Shown here: piece by piece, positions 1-11,034 of the stretch
Position numbering within the stretch: the first letter of the stretch is position 1
Layout of the letters: each line of letters begins with the position of its first letter
Program-made: the position numbers and the translations under genes
Notes under the pieces: generated by a model
Databases searched by the model: none
What the model saw: only the letters and a program-made list of their open reading frames with translations
Told to the model about the DNA's origin: nothing
Source: Ulota crispa
Taxonomy: Eukaryota; Streptophyta; Bryopsida; Orthotrichales; Orthotrichaceae
Length of the DNA stretch: 64,000 nucleotides
Assembly (NCBI GenBank): GCA_963920765.1
Contig: OY987244.1
Coordinates: 12,898,501 to 12,962,500, forward strand
Direction of reading: 5' to 3'

Positions 1-175
1 TTTTGGCATTTTTAAAAAGCACCGGTGGCCACATAAGTTCTCTGTAGGCCTTACTTAAGGTGTCAAGTCAAACCTGGTTGATTGTGCTCCAATGGGACAG
101 AGTCCTGCAACAAGAAGATCATTTTGGGACATAAAAAAAGGCCAACAAGAAGATCATTTTGGGACGGAGGAAGTA
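1..175. mobile_element. Partial Stowaway/mariner-like MITE (S' family), right end
   Basis: The window opens inside a copy of the element that is complete at 1057-1376. They share the text around AGCACCGGTGGCCAC and the end block ATCATTTTGGGAC. The copy ends GGGACGGAGGAAG followed by TA at 174-175. The end block is present twice, at about 118-130 and 153-165, so the end looks internally duplicated. No coding capacity. Confidence 0.6.
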
Positions 176-580
176 AGTTATAACGAGGTCCCTTTGTTCA
201 ATCTTCGATTTCTGCAACGAGGGTCCCCAGGGAACGTGACTGATTACCTTCAGCCGACTTTCTGCGCCCTTCTCGGTGGCAGCTCCCTTTGCGACCGAAT
301 TTTCATGCATCTCTGCAAGGGGGAGACAGTCAACCAGTGAGTCCTGTTGCAGTTTTCTCCAGATATCAGCCACCGCCAGGATGCCTTTCTTACCCCCCAA
401 GTGTAGCCCGACATTGAGTCCCGTCCCGTCCCGAGGGGCCTTTTCTCAGCTTCCAAGATGAGAGGATTGCCGAATAGCGCTTGTCGCAGCATTGAATCCA
501 CTTCACCCGGTTGGTAGAACAGGATGAGAATGTAAAAGATTTGCAAGGACATTGGACATAGCCACTGCAGGGCGACGGGT
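176..580. other. Spacer upstream of the EFG1-like gene
   Basis: Base composition is moderate and short ORFs run on both strands, but none looks like a known protein and they overlap each other in several frames. I see no conserved element. It may hold promoter or 5' UTR sequence of the downstream gene. Confidence 0.4.
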
Positions 581-763
581 ATTCGTGAATTAGGATATTC
601 GTGATTTTTTAGGATATTAGTGATTTAGGGTTTCATGATTTAGGATATTCATAGTTTAGGGTTTCGTGATTTAGGGTCTCGTGATCTAGGATATTCATGA
701 TTTAGGGTTTCATGATTTAGGATATTCTTGATTTAGGGTTTCATGAATTAGGGTTTCGTGATT
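581..763 (+). promoter_or_regulatory. Telo-box tandem array before the EFG1-like start codon
   Basis: About eleven degenerate units of 15-16 bp alternate GATTTAGG with either GTTTCGT/GTTTCAT or ATATTCAT. At least four contain TTTAGGGTTT, the reverse complement of the plant telo-box AAACCCTAAA. The array stops 6 bp before the ATG at 770, so it probably covers the core promoter or 5' UTR. Telo-boxes are established promoter elements of plant ribosomal-protein and translation genes. Their presence here fits the rRNA-processing role of the gene. The array is too degenerate and too short to be an interstitial telomere block. Confidence 0.6.
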
Positions 764-769
764 GCTTGC

Positions 770-3700
770 ATGGCGCACGGGAATTATGGCCGGAAGAATA
801 CAGGGAGGGCGCCTCTGGGGAGAGGAGGTGGACGAGGCGCAGGGCGTGGTGGTCGTGGTGTTGGAAGAGGCCCGGGTGGTGGCGTTGAGAAGAAGAAGAA
901 GACGAAGCTTGTCTCGACGAAGAACCAGATTCGGTCAATTGAGCGGCTTCTGAAAAAGGTAAGCGATGTTGTTGTTGGAGTTGATTGAGTTGCAGTGACA
1001 GTGACAGCAGCATCAGTCAAGTGTGGTTGTTGAAATTCGTGTGAGTTCAAGATTAGTACTCCGTCCCAAAATGATCTTCTTGTTACACAAATTGCTATAG
1101 ATTGAGCTAAAAATGAACCATTTTTCAAAAATAATTTGACCCAGGAATAGAGTTTGATGTTCTCCTATTGTTTTGAAATTTTGGGTTTTGTGTCAAAGTG
1201 CCGCATTTTTGAAGAGCACCGGTGGCCACTCACTAGATGGCATGGCATGGGATGGCATGGGATTCGTTAGCATGCCCATGCAAGTGTCGCTAGCTCCCGT
1301 CCTCCTCCAACAAGATAATCATTTTGGGACACTACATAAAGGTCAACAGGAAGACCATTTTGGGACAGAGGGAGTATTAGGGTTGAAGTTAGTTAGTTGT
1401 TTTCGTACAGATGGAGTATTAGGGATGAAGTTAGTTAGTTGGTTGTGCAGGATTTGCCTGCTGCGGTGAAAGAGGCGCAGCAGAAGCGACTCGAAGAGCT
1501 GAAGCTTCAGTCTGACTCTCATGCCAGGATTGAACTTGAGCGCGAGATGGCCCTTCGCTACCGGAGGGTTAAGTTTTTTGGTGAGTCCATAATAATGTGT
1601 ACTCCCTCTGTCCCTGTAAAAACGTCCGAAAAGCTTCCTTACAAATTATTAATTGTGTTTTTAGTCTTTGTGCTAGTGACACATGCATTCTAGAATCAAT
1701 ATACCATCTACCAAATGTATGCAAAATCTCCAGTTTTGATATGGCTGTTTGGACACCCAAATTCCATGCAAAGAGGACCATATTTGTACATGTTTCCAGC
1801 TCCTTATTATTGATGATTTAAAGATTAGTAGCAACAACGGTACCTCATATGGGCAAGGCTAAGCTTGTTAGGAGAGGAATGCTCTGTAAACGCTTAACTT
1901 GCCCCCCATGAGTTCATTGAAAATGACAAATCCTTTCTCAGCGTTTGAAATCAACAGAAGGGAGCTTTTCAGTAGTACAAGAAATGTGTGGGATTTGAAG
2001 TTCATTAGAGGGACAGAGGGATTACTTGCTATAATCTCGTTGTGGTATAATAAGTACTGCTTTGCGGAGCCTTTGAATTATATTGGGAGTTTGGCTGGTT
2101 AGATTTTGAGAACGTTATGTGTGTGATTTTATGCATTTCAGTGTATGTAGGAGTGATTTTTAGGAAATGTACGGTACATAGCTGTAGCGACACTATTTTG
2201 AGCACGAGAGCCAAATCTGTTCATGAGTTTTTCTTCTCACTATTAGAAAACCTAATTTGTATTCAGAGATCAGCGTTTATTGACATTTATCCAAGGAATG
2301 CTTACACTGCTTGCTGAGAAGTCCAACTAAGTCTATGAATAGATAGTGGCTTCTGGATTACAGGGTTTGGTTTAGCAGATGAGATCAGGTCCTGTTCCGT
2401 TTTGGTATCCTCTACCTTGCTGCTCTTTACTAAAGTCTAGACTACCTTGTAACTGACAGAAATATGTTTTTTCATCAGAGAGAAGAAAAATAGAGCGCGG
2501 AATCAGACGGTTAGAGAAGCAACAAAGAGCATTGCTGGAAAATCTCTCTGATGATCACACAACACAACTGACTACTCTTGCGGACCAGCTCCATGACTTG
2601 AAGGAAGATCTTGAGTACATTCGAGTATGTTTTGCTCCTCCCTTATTTTTGTGTGCTTATTAGAAGAACACACTTTTATATCTGTGTTGCTATGGCTCTT
2701 TTGCAATTTGGTCTCAAATGTGTATCTATTCACTTTCTAGTGACATGCACAAATCTAGAACAGAAACTGCTGGTGTTTGGTGGTCATCTGAAGTTAAGTT
2801 TTTGGTGATTGTTTAAATCAGTTTTTTCCGAAGACCGAGAAGTATATATCTTTGTACATGGGCAAAGATGATCCGGAGATCAAGCTGAAACGCGATCAGC
2901 TGCGTGAGAGGATAAAACACACTCTACTGGCTGCCGCAGCTGCCGGACATGATATAGAAGGTATGCTGAATGGCTTGACGCTCAAAATTTCATCCGTTTG
3001 AGTCCATAACTTGTTATTCAATGTTCAGTAGATTATACCATTCCGGTGCCTCTTCTTATTCCCTGCCCTATCTGTTCCTCCACTGGAAAGTTCAAAATGC
3101 AATGCCGCTCATTGAGATGTTCGTCTTTGATGAATGGCTTTAATTCATGTCTATGGATATTAAGAGGAAGCTATTTCCTTATACTTCAACAATTCATCCA
3201 GTAAATCCAAAATTTCAATACAAATTAAGTTTTTTGTACTGTTGAATACTTCTCGGAAACGCTAGTAAGCACCACTTAATTTGTCATGACACCTGGTAAT
3301 ACAGGAACATGAACTTCATGGAGGAACGGGAATAACTGTGTTACTTTGAATACTGATAATTCGGCAACTGACTAGGATTTGACTTCGCACTTGCAGAGAC
3401 TGGCAGTGATGAAGAAGCTCTGGACATGAGTGAAGACGACTTCTTCATGGCAGGCTCATCTGGTGATGATGCCGACGCTGATGATGAATGGACTGATAAG
3501 AGTCCAAGGTAATTATCTCTGTTGAGCTTGTGTACTGTCGTAATCATCTTAGTAATCCCTCCAGGCACAGCACAAGAAGTCTTTTGAGTTTATTGATTTA
3601 AATATGGTCAAACCTCAGGTCATCTATTTGTCATTGGCCGTATTTGAATATCAAGCAACCTCTTTTTGAGCGCGGCTGTGAGATTTTTAGTTGAGCAACT

Positions 3701-4610
3701 TGTAAGGATTCCAACGACTTGGATTGGATCACATGTAGCCAAACACTAAGATCAGAGATTGCATGCGCAGGGCGGGTGAAGAGAAAGAAGAGACGCCACA
3801 GGAGTTGGTCCTACTTACTACTGATATGCCAGAGGCATATCCTCCAGTAATTGCGGACACAGGTTCTCAAAGAAGACCTGGCAAGATTGTGAAACCAAAC
3901 AAGATTGTGAAACCAAGTAAACAGGCTGTGAAGGGCCAGGTATGTTATTCTATTCGAAGTTTGTTTTGTTTTTCTAATTGGAGGTTTTAGGATTGGTGGA
4001 GAGAGGTGTTCTCTTTCCACATTGCTGGCGTGTGCCATTCAAGCTCCTGGATTCTGTACGAAAGCATGGCTGTTGAAATGTTCTAATTTGGACAGTGATC
4101 TTCATGTTACCAGCTATGAAGTTGGCAGATAACATATGTGTAACTATCTGAGTGTTTGTGTTTCTGCAGAGTCAAAAGTTTGCGAGGGCGCTGATGCCAC
4201 CTCCACCCTTGAGTTCAAAGTCTCCAATTTCATCTTCAAAGAGCACCTTTAACGCTAATAGCAAGAACAGGAACAACCGGTCATCGACTTTGTCAGATAC
4301 ATCCAACAACACTTACAATGCCGGCAATAGAAACAAAAATAGTAGGCCATCTACTTGGTCCGACCCGGCTCATAACACCTACAACGCTGGCAACAAGAAC
4401 AAATACACCAGGCCTTCAGCTGCTTTGCCAGACACGTCCAAAAGACCACGCTACCAGGGTACTTCAAGTGCTGCTTGTGATCTTAGTAGGCCTCGAAGTG
4501 GCCCGTCAAGCAGCTCCACAAGTTATGAGAACGCTAAGAGCTCTGTATCCGACGGGCCTGTACTGCCAACAAAACCGAAGAGGAAGAGAAGGCCAAAGAA
4601 GAAGACATAG
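770..4610 (+). CDS. EFG1: rRNA-processing protein EFG1-like, 7 exons, 441 aa
   Basis: Nucleolar EFG1 family, needed for 18S rRNA maturation in yeast. Exons: 770-958, 1451-1580, 2479-2624, 2822-2960, 3397-3508, 3771-3939, 4170-4610. All introns are GT-AG and the phases join to one frame. The start ATG opens MAHGNYG, followed by a Gly/Arg-rich tail and KNQIRSIERLLKK (exon 1), the family core RYRRVKFFERRKIERGIRRL (exons 2-3), KEDLEYIRFFPKTEKYISLY (exons 3-4) and the acidic block ETGSDEE...DDFFMAGSS...DDEWTDKS (exon 5). These motifs match plant EFG1-like proteins in order. Exon 7 adds a long Ser/Asn/Arg-rich tail with three tandem repeats of about 22-24 residues (NAGNRNKNSRPSTWSDP type) and a basic end, KPKRKRRPKKKT, a likely nuclear or nucleolar signal. 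Introns 1 and 2 each carry a Stowaway-like MITE. Confidence 0.93.
1057..1376. mobile_element. Stowaway/mariner-like MITE (S' family), intron 1 of EFG1-like
   Basis: Flanked by TA at 1057-1058 and 1375-1376. The left terminus is CTCCGTCCCAAAATGATC and the right end, read inverted, is CTCCCTCTGTCCCAAAATGG. Stowaway MITEs of other plants begin CTCCCTCCGT and duplicate TA, so assignment to Tc1/mariner is reasonable. About 320 bp, no ORF of note. Confidence 0.8.
1371..1450. repeat. Short tandem duplication at the end of intron 1 (42-bp period)
   Basis: Two adjacent copies of GGAGTATTAGGG(T/A)TGAAG and the following AGTTAGTT start at 1371 and 1413. The second runs into the splice acceptor at 1449-1450. 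The first copy overlaps the end of the MITE at 1057-1376. Confidence 0.6.
1600..2024. mobile_element. Stowaway-like MITE (S1), intron 2 of EFG1-like
   Basis: TA at 1600-1601 and 2023-2024 bracket 421 bp. The left end is CTCCCTCTGTCCCTGTAAAA and the right end, inverted, is ATCCCTCTGTCCCTCTAATG. It shares its interior with copies at 46363-46955 (inverted) and 54624-55055, so this is a multi-copy family. No transposase. Confidence 0.85.
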
Positions 4611-4664
4611 CTTCGTTCAAAAGTCTCACCAGGTTTTTATTCTGGATGATCATGCTGTACACTG

Positions 4665-4775
4665 AATATTGCATTTAACTCTATATAAATTGTTGGATGT
4701 ATTTATCTAAACAAAGTAGTGAATATTGCATTTAATTCTATTTACATTTTTGGATGTATTATCTAAACAGAAGTA
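4665..4775. repeat. Tandem duplication in the EFG1-like 3' UTR region
   Basis: Two copies of about 60 bp contain TGAATATTGCATTTAA and TGGATGTAT(T)TATCTAAACA, the first from about 4663 and the second from about 4722. It lies just after the stop codon and may be part of the transcript end. Confidence 0.6.
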
Positions 4776-4895
4776 GTGGTTGTTTTTAAGATTGTGTGGA
4801 ATATTGTGTGGAATATTTGCCCTTGATTTGAGTTGGAAATAATGAAGAATCATTTGGCATTTGGATTTATGTGAACAAGGAGAATTGAGTCTTCT

Positions 4896-5366
4896 TTATA
4901 GTCGGCTTTGTACATCCATTTTTGGTCTTGCACAACTTGTATGACTTTCATACTCCTTCAATGGCAAACATGTATACATATATTTTGACATGGTACCTTT
5001 GATATTGCTTTCATCACTTTCTAATCCATCAAGTGCTATTGTCTTGATATTTGATTTGTTTATGACTTTGAAAATCCCCACTTCCATAGCATCCAAATTT
5101 GTTTCTAGGATAAAATCCATCATTGCTTTATGCAATTGATTGAGCTTCCATTGATTGGATTGGTTTGGATCTAGCAAAGTTATATTTTCAAAAATCTTTC
5201 CATCAAAACTTTTGAGGATATTGGTCTGCAATTGCAAGGCATGCTTGAATGCCATCTCTTTATTGTTGAATGTTGCAACCACTTCTACTTCAGATCCGAT
5301 GGTGTGAACTACATGGTGTAACTGTTCGCTTCTAAACCAGGTGTCACTTAAAGTAAATTTCGCCAT
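4896..5366 (-). CDS. Orphan hypothetical protein, 156 aa
   Basis: An uninterrupted frame begins at an ATG at 5366 in good context (CCAATGGCG). The frame is open further upstream, to 5429, but without another ATG. The protein starts MAKFTLSDTWFRSEQLHH and ends KMDVQSRL. It has mixed, globular-looking composition, no signal peptide, no membrane segment and no motif I recognise. It lies tail-to-tail with the EFG1-like gene, about 285 bp from its stop. An open frame of this length is unusual in AT-rich DNA, which is the main argument for it. It could be a lineage-specific gene, a terminal exon, or a remnant. I do not assign a function. Confidence 0.35.
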   Translation of the reverse strand: MAKFTLSDTWFRSEQLHHVVHTIGSEVEVVATFNNKEMAFKHALQLQTNILKSFDGKIFENITLLDPNQSNQWKLNQLHKAMMDFILETNLDAMEVGIFKVINKSNIKTIALDGLESDESNIKGTMSKYMYTCLPLKEYESHTSCARPKMDVQSRL

Positions 5367-5429
5367 TGGTGTTGATGAAAAACTAATTGGAAGAGGTTGG
5401 CTAATCACCAAGGAAAATGAAAAATGCAA

Positions 5430-6199
5430 TGATTTATAAATGCAACTACTTGACTATGTAAAATTTTAACTCAAAACATATACGACAACTGAAAGGATTA
5501 GAGAGTATGGACTGCTTAATATTTTTCACCAACAAACAAAAAGTAAAAATGAGGACGGTTCGAAAATTAGTAAGCTAAGACTATATATTCAGCTTTTGAA
5601 AATGTAAAAGTCTCTTTGTTATGAGTTAATTTTACATTTCATTATGAAAATGTAAAAGTTAGCTACTCACAGTTTTTTTTTTTACTTTATTGTAAAAATG
5701 CAAAAGTTGGTCATTTTGGTTTCTTTGTTTATTTCGAAAATGTAAAAGGTGTAAAGTGTTTATCTAGAACAGATAGTGTACGTTCAAGTTTTTGTAAACT
5801 CTGACTTTGTAAACTTTATGGGTCCTAATGTTGGTAGTCATCTACAAGTGTAGTAGATATTTCAACCATTTACAAATTTCGTACACATTTTGGACGTGGG
5901 ACATAGTGTGAACTGCCTTTAAATGTACAGTACAATGCAATTTCCACAAGTCAAGCCTACAACTTTTGCACAAGTGCTATTTTGTGTGAACATGCATTTT
6001 ACAATACTAGCATAGTGTTTTCCTATTTTGGTTGATTTCCTTCAATTCCCATATTGAGCTGGTTTATCAAGGAACTATCATGGTTGTATTCTCTATTTCA
6101 TACTATAAATTTTATATAGTGTTATTTTTAAACAACTTTTCAGCCAATATCTATAAATTACAAACAATTTTTTCTTGGTTCAACTAAGGTAGGTACACC
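5430..6199. other. AT-rich spacer
   Basis: No gene or terminal-repeat element seen. Short words such as AAAATGTAAAAG recur several times between about 5600 and 5750, which looks like a decayed simple repeat. Confidence 0.4.
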
Positions 6200-6855
6200 T
6201 TAATCCCTAAAGGCCCAAGTGGCCCCTTGAGGGCCAAGTGGGATTTTGGGCATGCACTTACTGCTAAACTACTTTGTGTGATTTTTTGAAATTTTTATGA
6301 AAAATGGAAAATTCAAAGATTTAAGTAGGCATCTAATTTGTTCTTCATTCCAACATTTATTAAAGAAACTAAAAATGGATTTTTGGAAAATAGGGGAGAG
6401 TGGCCAGCCCAAAAACTTCTTTAAAAATTGTGTTTTTTTATAAATAAAAATATGAAATAGGTTTGTTAGATATATATATGCGTGGGGGGCTTTCAAAACC
6501 ATACCCACCCGCAAACTAAAACTTCTCATAACTTTCATCTCATTTATCAAATTTGAATGAATCAAAGTTCCCCACATATATAAAAGTCTAAAGAACCTAC
6601 TTCATATTTTTGTGTTTTTTAAAATGCAAATTTTAAAGAGGTTTTTGAGCTGCCCACCCTCCCTTGTTTTCCAAAAATCCATTTTAACTTTTTTACTAAA
6701 TGTTGGAAAGAAAAAAATTACATGCCCACACAAAATCTTTGAATTCTCCATCTTTCATAAAAGTTTCAAAAAATCACACAACATAGTTTAGCCATAAGTA
6801 CATACCCAAAACCCCAGTTGGCCACCGTGGAACCACTTGTGCCTTTAGGGGTTAT
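6200..6855. mobile_element. TTAA fold-back element E1 (A-end to A-end)
   Basis: Begins TTAA then TCCCTAAAGGCCCAAGTGG and ends GCCTTTAGGGG then TTAT (decayed TTAA). The two halves are inverted copies of each other almost throughout: ACTACTTTGTGTGATTTTTT near 6269 mirrors AAATCACACAACATAGTT near 6770. The whole 656 bp is therefore one imperfect hairpin. It corresponds to the A half of the asymmetric TTAA elements, duplicated head to head. No ORF. Confidence 0.8.
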
Positions 6856-6861
6856 TCTCCT

Positions 6862-7030
6862 ATGCACCTAATGGTGCGCAAATGTACATTGTGTGGATAT
6901 TCTACATAAAATTATAGGTAAGCCATAGATACTCTATTTTTTGGGTCCCAAAAAATAGAGTATCTATGGCTTACCTATATTTTTATGTAGAATATCCACA
7001 CAATGTACATTTGAGCACCATTAGGTGCAT
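6862..7030. repeat. Near-perfect 169-bp hairpin
   Basis: Arms of about 84 bp, starting ATGCACCTAATGG and ending with its complement, meet at GGGTCCC around 6946 with almost no loop. I count about two mismatches between the arms. It starts 7 bp after element E1. No clear target duplication was found. It is either a very young fold-back MITE or a hairpin RNA locus. Confidence 0.85.
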
Positions 7031-7538
7031 GGGCGGACTTTAGCTAGTTTTGAACTAGCTGCCGGTTCTTCTCGAGGTAAGCTATTTCATGAGCGTAGAA
7101 CGGTGAGCTTATGAGCGATGAGCCAAGATTTTGTGAGCGGGAATCAATTTTGAGCTCAAAATTAATGGAAAATTTTAAAAAACAACAATTTTCAAGAAAT
7201 GAATGTTTATAATGTACAATTATAAGGTCTTATGTACACATTTATAGGTGAAATTTAATATTTTGACAACAAAATTACGCTCACTGCTCACTGCTCACGA
7301 ATCCTTGCTCACGATTTAGCATTCCCCGGTTCTTCCCGGATATTGACCATGACTGATACTAAAGTTCAAATCAAGCTATTCATGATCAACTTTTATCGAT
7401 GTAGTCAAGTACTAATTTTAGCTCCTCCGCCAATGTATTCTCTTTGTAATTCTGTCTTGTGGAAATAGACTGATCAGCTCCTACTATTTTCTGTCATGAT
7501 TGTTATGACGGTCACAGTTCCCTATGTTTACCAGGATG
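7031..7538. other. Spacer
   Basis: No gene seen. Short repeats of GAGC/TCAC words (GTGAGCGGG, CTCACTGCTCACTGCTCACG) form a loose inverted pair around 7080-7310. No defined termini. Confidence 0.35.
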
Positions 7539-8483
7539 TTAACCCCTAAAGGTCCGAGCCCTTTTTTTTGCCAAAATCATTCAAAACTGTCACTTTTAGG
7601 GGATGAGTACGAAGGTAGGGTTTTCTTTTTTTTCTATTTGGGAAATCCAATCGTAGGATCTTGCCTTGTACTAGAAGAGGTACTTGTGAGAAAAAAATCA
7701 AGTCATTCTAGATAGAGAGGAGGGAGATATTTACATTTGAAGTGAAAACAGAGGTTTTTTTCCGTGCTGTCCAAAAAATTTAGAAGCCTTTGACCACTCT
7801 TACATGAAAAAATTGCTCTACACAAAGTTGAGGCTTATCTTTTCCATGTAGAAGACCAAGTAAGGCATGTGTGGGAGAAATTTCAAATCAATTGGAACTA
7901 TGCAACACATGGGAAAAAAGTAGTAAGTAAGAAGTAGAGAATGAGTCAAATCACTAAAGTGTTAAGAATTTAATTATTAAATTGAAAAATGCAAATCCCA
8001 AAGGTCGTAATGTTGCAATATACAAAAGACTTCCTTAGGTTTAGTTCTTTTTTCCAAAATATTGAAAATTGTGGAAAAGAAAGGACTTCAAAGTTTATTT
8101 TAGAGTTCTCAAAGGATCCGGAACTACCCACAAACTAAAATATCTCATAACTTTCATCTCATTGATTGAAACGGAATGATTCAAAGCTTCCCACATATAA
8201 AAAAAATCTGAAGAACCAATTTCAGATTTTTATTGTTAGGAAATGTGATTTTTAAAGAAGTTTTTGAGCTACCCAAATTGCCTTCCCTCCCTTGGGTAGC
8301 AAAAATTCTTGCACAACTTCTTCTTTGAATGTAGAATGAGGAAAAAATTAGATGCCCTCATAGATCTTTGAATTCTCCATCTTCCATAAAAGTTTCAAAA
8401 AATTACACAAAGTAGTTTAGCAATAGGTACATGCCGGAAATCTCATTTGTCCCCCAAATGGACAATGGTCCTTTAGGGGTTAA
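7539..8483 (-). mobile_element. TTAA element E2 (B-end to A-end)
   Basis: TTAA at 7539-7542 and 8480-8483. The left (B) end is CCCCTAAAGGTCCGAGCCC and the right (A) end, inverted, is CCCCTAAAGGACCATTGTCC. The interior is the reverse complement of E9 (21901-22827) over most of its length, for example around the CTACTTCTTACTTACT text near 7930. 945 bp, non-autonomous. Confidence 0.85.
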
Positions 8484-8912
8484 CCCTTAAGGCCCTAAGC
8501 TAAGTTTTTCATCAAAATTGCTCCAAATTGCCATTTCTAGTACAAGTACCAAATTTTAGAAAAAAAAACATCTTCTGAGACATGTAGCTATAAGATCTTG
8601 TAGTACACTAGTATCAAAAGATGCAATATTTTTTTAGGAATTTTCACTATGTAGACTGCAAGATAAGTGAGTTTGAATTGACAAAAAGCCATTTTTTGTC
8701 CCTGCAAAATCCAAGGAGCTGCACTTTACAAGGTCATATTTGTATGAAAAAAATTCCAAAATGGTTGTAACTCTTTGGAATTGTTCTTCAAAGCACGTTG
8801 GGTACACACTTGAAAATTTTCAAATCATTTGGAACTGGAGAACACATGGGAAAAAATAGTAAATAAAAAGAAGTAGAGAATGATTCAAACCACTAAATTG
8901 TTGAGAACTTAA
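8480..8912 (-). mobile_element. Truncated TTAA element E3 (B-end only)
   Basis: Starts at the TTAA it shares with E2 (CCCTTAAGGCCCTAAGC) and follows the B half of the family for about 430 bp. It then stops exactly at the TTAA where E4 begins. Its missing A half is not found after E4, so it was cut short by insertion plus deletion. Confidence 0.65.
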
Positions 8913-9882
8913 TTAACCCCTAAAGGCCCAACTATTCCCTCATGGGACAAATGGGATTGTGGGTGTACTTATAGCTAAATTCTTTGTGTGATTTTCTAAA
9001 ACTTTTATGGAAGCTGGGAAATTCAAAGACATGCATGGGCATCTAATTTTTTACTTCATTTTGACATTTACTGAAGAAGTTATGTATGATTTTCTAGAAA
9101 AAGGGGCAGGGCGTGCAACCCAAAAACTTCTTTAAAATTTTCATTTAAAAAAAATAAAAAATAAAAAATGGTTGTATATGTATATGTGTATATATATGTA
9201 CATATATATATGGGAAGCTTTGAACCATTCAATTTTGATTCATGAGTGAGAAGTTTTAGTTTGTGGGTAGGTATGGGACTCCCAAACCTCCATTCCTTTT
9301 TCCCCTTGTACAATTTGGTGCTTTACTTTTTTGAGCTCTTTGTGAGTTTTTTTTTTACTTCTTTTTTTTCCAAGTTGTAGTAGAATAAGATTCCTTGGTT
9401 TTCACCATTTGGATAAAAGTAATTCAGGTTTCTGAATTTTACATAAATCCTCCAATTTTGCCTAGTGTACATGCAAATTTCATGGCCTTACAACATATTA
9501 ATTGCAAGATATTACAAAGTATGATCCACACCTCCAATTCATTTGAGAAATCTCCCACACATACCTAACTTGGTCTTCTACATGAAAAAAATAAACCTCC
9601 ACTTTGCATAGAGCAATTGATATAGGAGCTATCAAAGGCTTCTGAAATATTTGGGCGGCAAGGGGAAAAACTTATTTTTGCACTTTATAGGCCAATATCT
9701 CACTGTTCTACTTCTAGAATGAACTGTTTTTTTTTCACAAATACCTTCCATAGCCTAGGGCAGGATCTTACGGTTGGATTCCAAAAAAAATAAAAATAAA
9801 TCTACCTTTCTATTCATTGCCCTAGAAGTGGCAGTTTTCAATGCCTTTTGCAGAAAAGAGGGCTTAGTCCTTTACGGTTTAA
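8913..9882 (+). mobile_element. TTAA element E4 (A-end to B-end)
   Basis: TTAA at 8913-8916 and 9879-9882. The A end is CCCCTAAAGGCCCAACTATT. The B end reads GGCTTAGTCCTTTACGG before TTTAA. About 970 bp, same interior as E2 and E9. It sits at a TTAA-rich point inside E3 and is a nested insertion. Confidence 0.8.
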
Positions 9883-10371
9883 TATGTGAGGTTCAAACGT
9901 AGAGTCAACTAGTATTCCTAATGGTGGCTAACTTTGGCAAAATTTATACCAATTTATTTTTTCTTGCTGCTAAAAGAGAACGTGAACGCCAATATTCCAT
10001 GGTATTGCTGTTGCCCTGGTACCGGTATATTGCGCATACCAATTTGTGGACCCTAGGTGGAAACCTTCAAAAATTTCACTAAGCTTGAAACCTTCAGATG
10101 TTTCACCAAGCTTAAATAAATGTAAGAGTTTATTGATGTATAACTAAAAGACTTAAATCTAGAAAGTTTGAATTCATACTTGGATTCAAAGATACTCAAT
10201 GACTCTTCTAATATGAAGGAAGATTCAATTCACCATATGTAAAATAGGAGAATTTTGTTTTTTTTTTTTTCTTACTTCATAAATTAAATGGAACTTTTTC
10301 CAGCCTGGGTCCACATACTAGCATGTGCAGTTGTGCACTACTTATACCAAGTTGTTGTGTTTAGAGTATGA
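9883..10371. other. Spacer between TTAA elements
   Basis: No gene, no recognised repeat. A short near-repeat (AAACCTTCA(A/G)A..TTTCACTAAGCTT) occurs around 10060-10110. Confidence 0.35.
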
Positions 10372-11034
10372 TTAACCCCTCACCGCCCAAGGGACCCAAA
10401 TCAGGCCCCTCTGAATTTTATTTAGAGATTTGCAACATTTTTCAAGATTTTTTAGTGATTATTATTATTTTAAAATTCTTATTGAAGTCTAGTATTAGCA
10501 TCAAGAGTCTAATTTTGAAAATGAATTAAAGTGATTTGTCTATTCAAGATTTTGTGCAAGGGTGTCCATTGCAAAGCTTCACTTTCTAGTGTTGAAGGAT
10601 CTTGGAAATGAGCCTCAAGTACACTAGAACTTGGAGAAAAAATCACATTAAAAATTCAATTAAAAAAATTGTAGAATAGATTTTGAGAAGTTGTAAATTG
10701 ATTGGGGTTATGCATGTTATACTTTACATACTTATGTTTTTTTAGTACCTTGAATTTTAGGTTTGAGATGCAAAATGAAGGTTGAAAGACTTCAAATCAC
10801 TTTCGCAGTTTTTTTGCACTTTTAACACCCTCATGATCAAACATTATAATCCTTTCAATCCATAAATGATATTGTTGTGATTTCTTTTCCTATATGATCT
10901 ATAACATGTCTTTTTTGAATTTGTTTGGTTACCCTTAAGAGAAAATTGATAAGATTGATCAAAATGCCAACATCTTGTACACTTTCAAGCAAATTCTGAG
11001 ATACTCAAAAATACCATGGGCGGTGAGGGGTTAA
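10372..11034. mobile_element. TTAA element E5 (CCCCTCACCGCCCA subfamily)
   Basis: TTAA at both ends. Both termini read CCCCTCACCGCCCA inward, a 14-bp perfect inverted repeat. The interior (GTGTCCATTGCAAAG, ATGAGCCTCAAGTACACTAG) matches E12 at 27116-28518, so these two form one subfamily. 663 bp, no coding capacity. Confidence 0.85.

Noticed and set aside
581-763. Interstitial telomere repeat block
   Set aside because: Units are 15-16 bp with telo-box cores, not uninterrupted TTTAGGG; better explained as a promoter/leader array.
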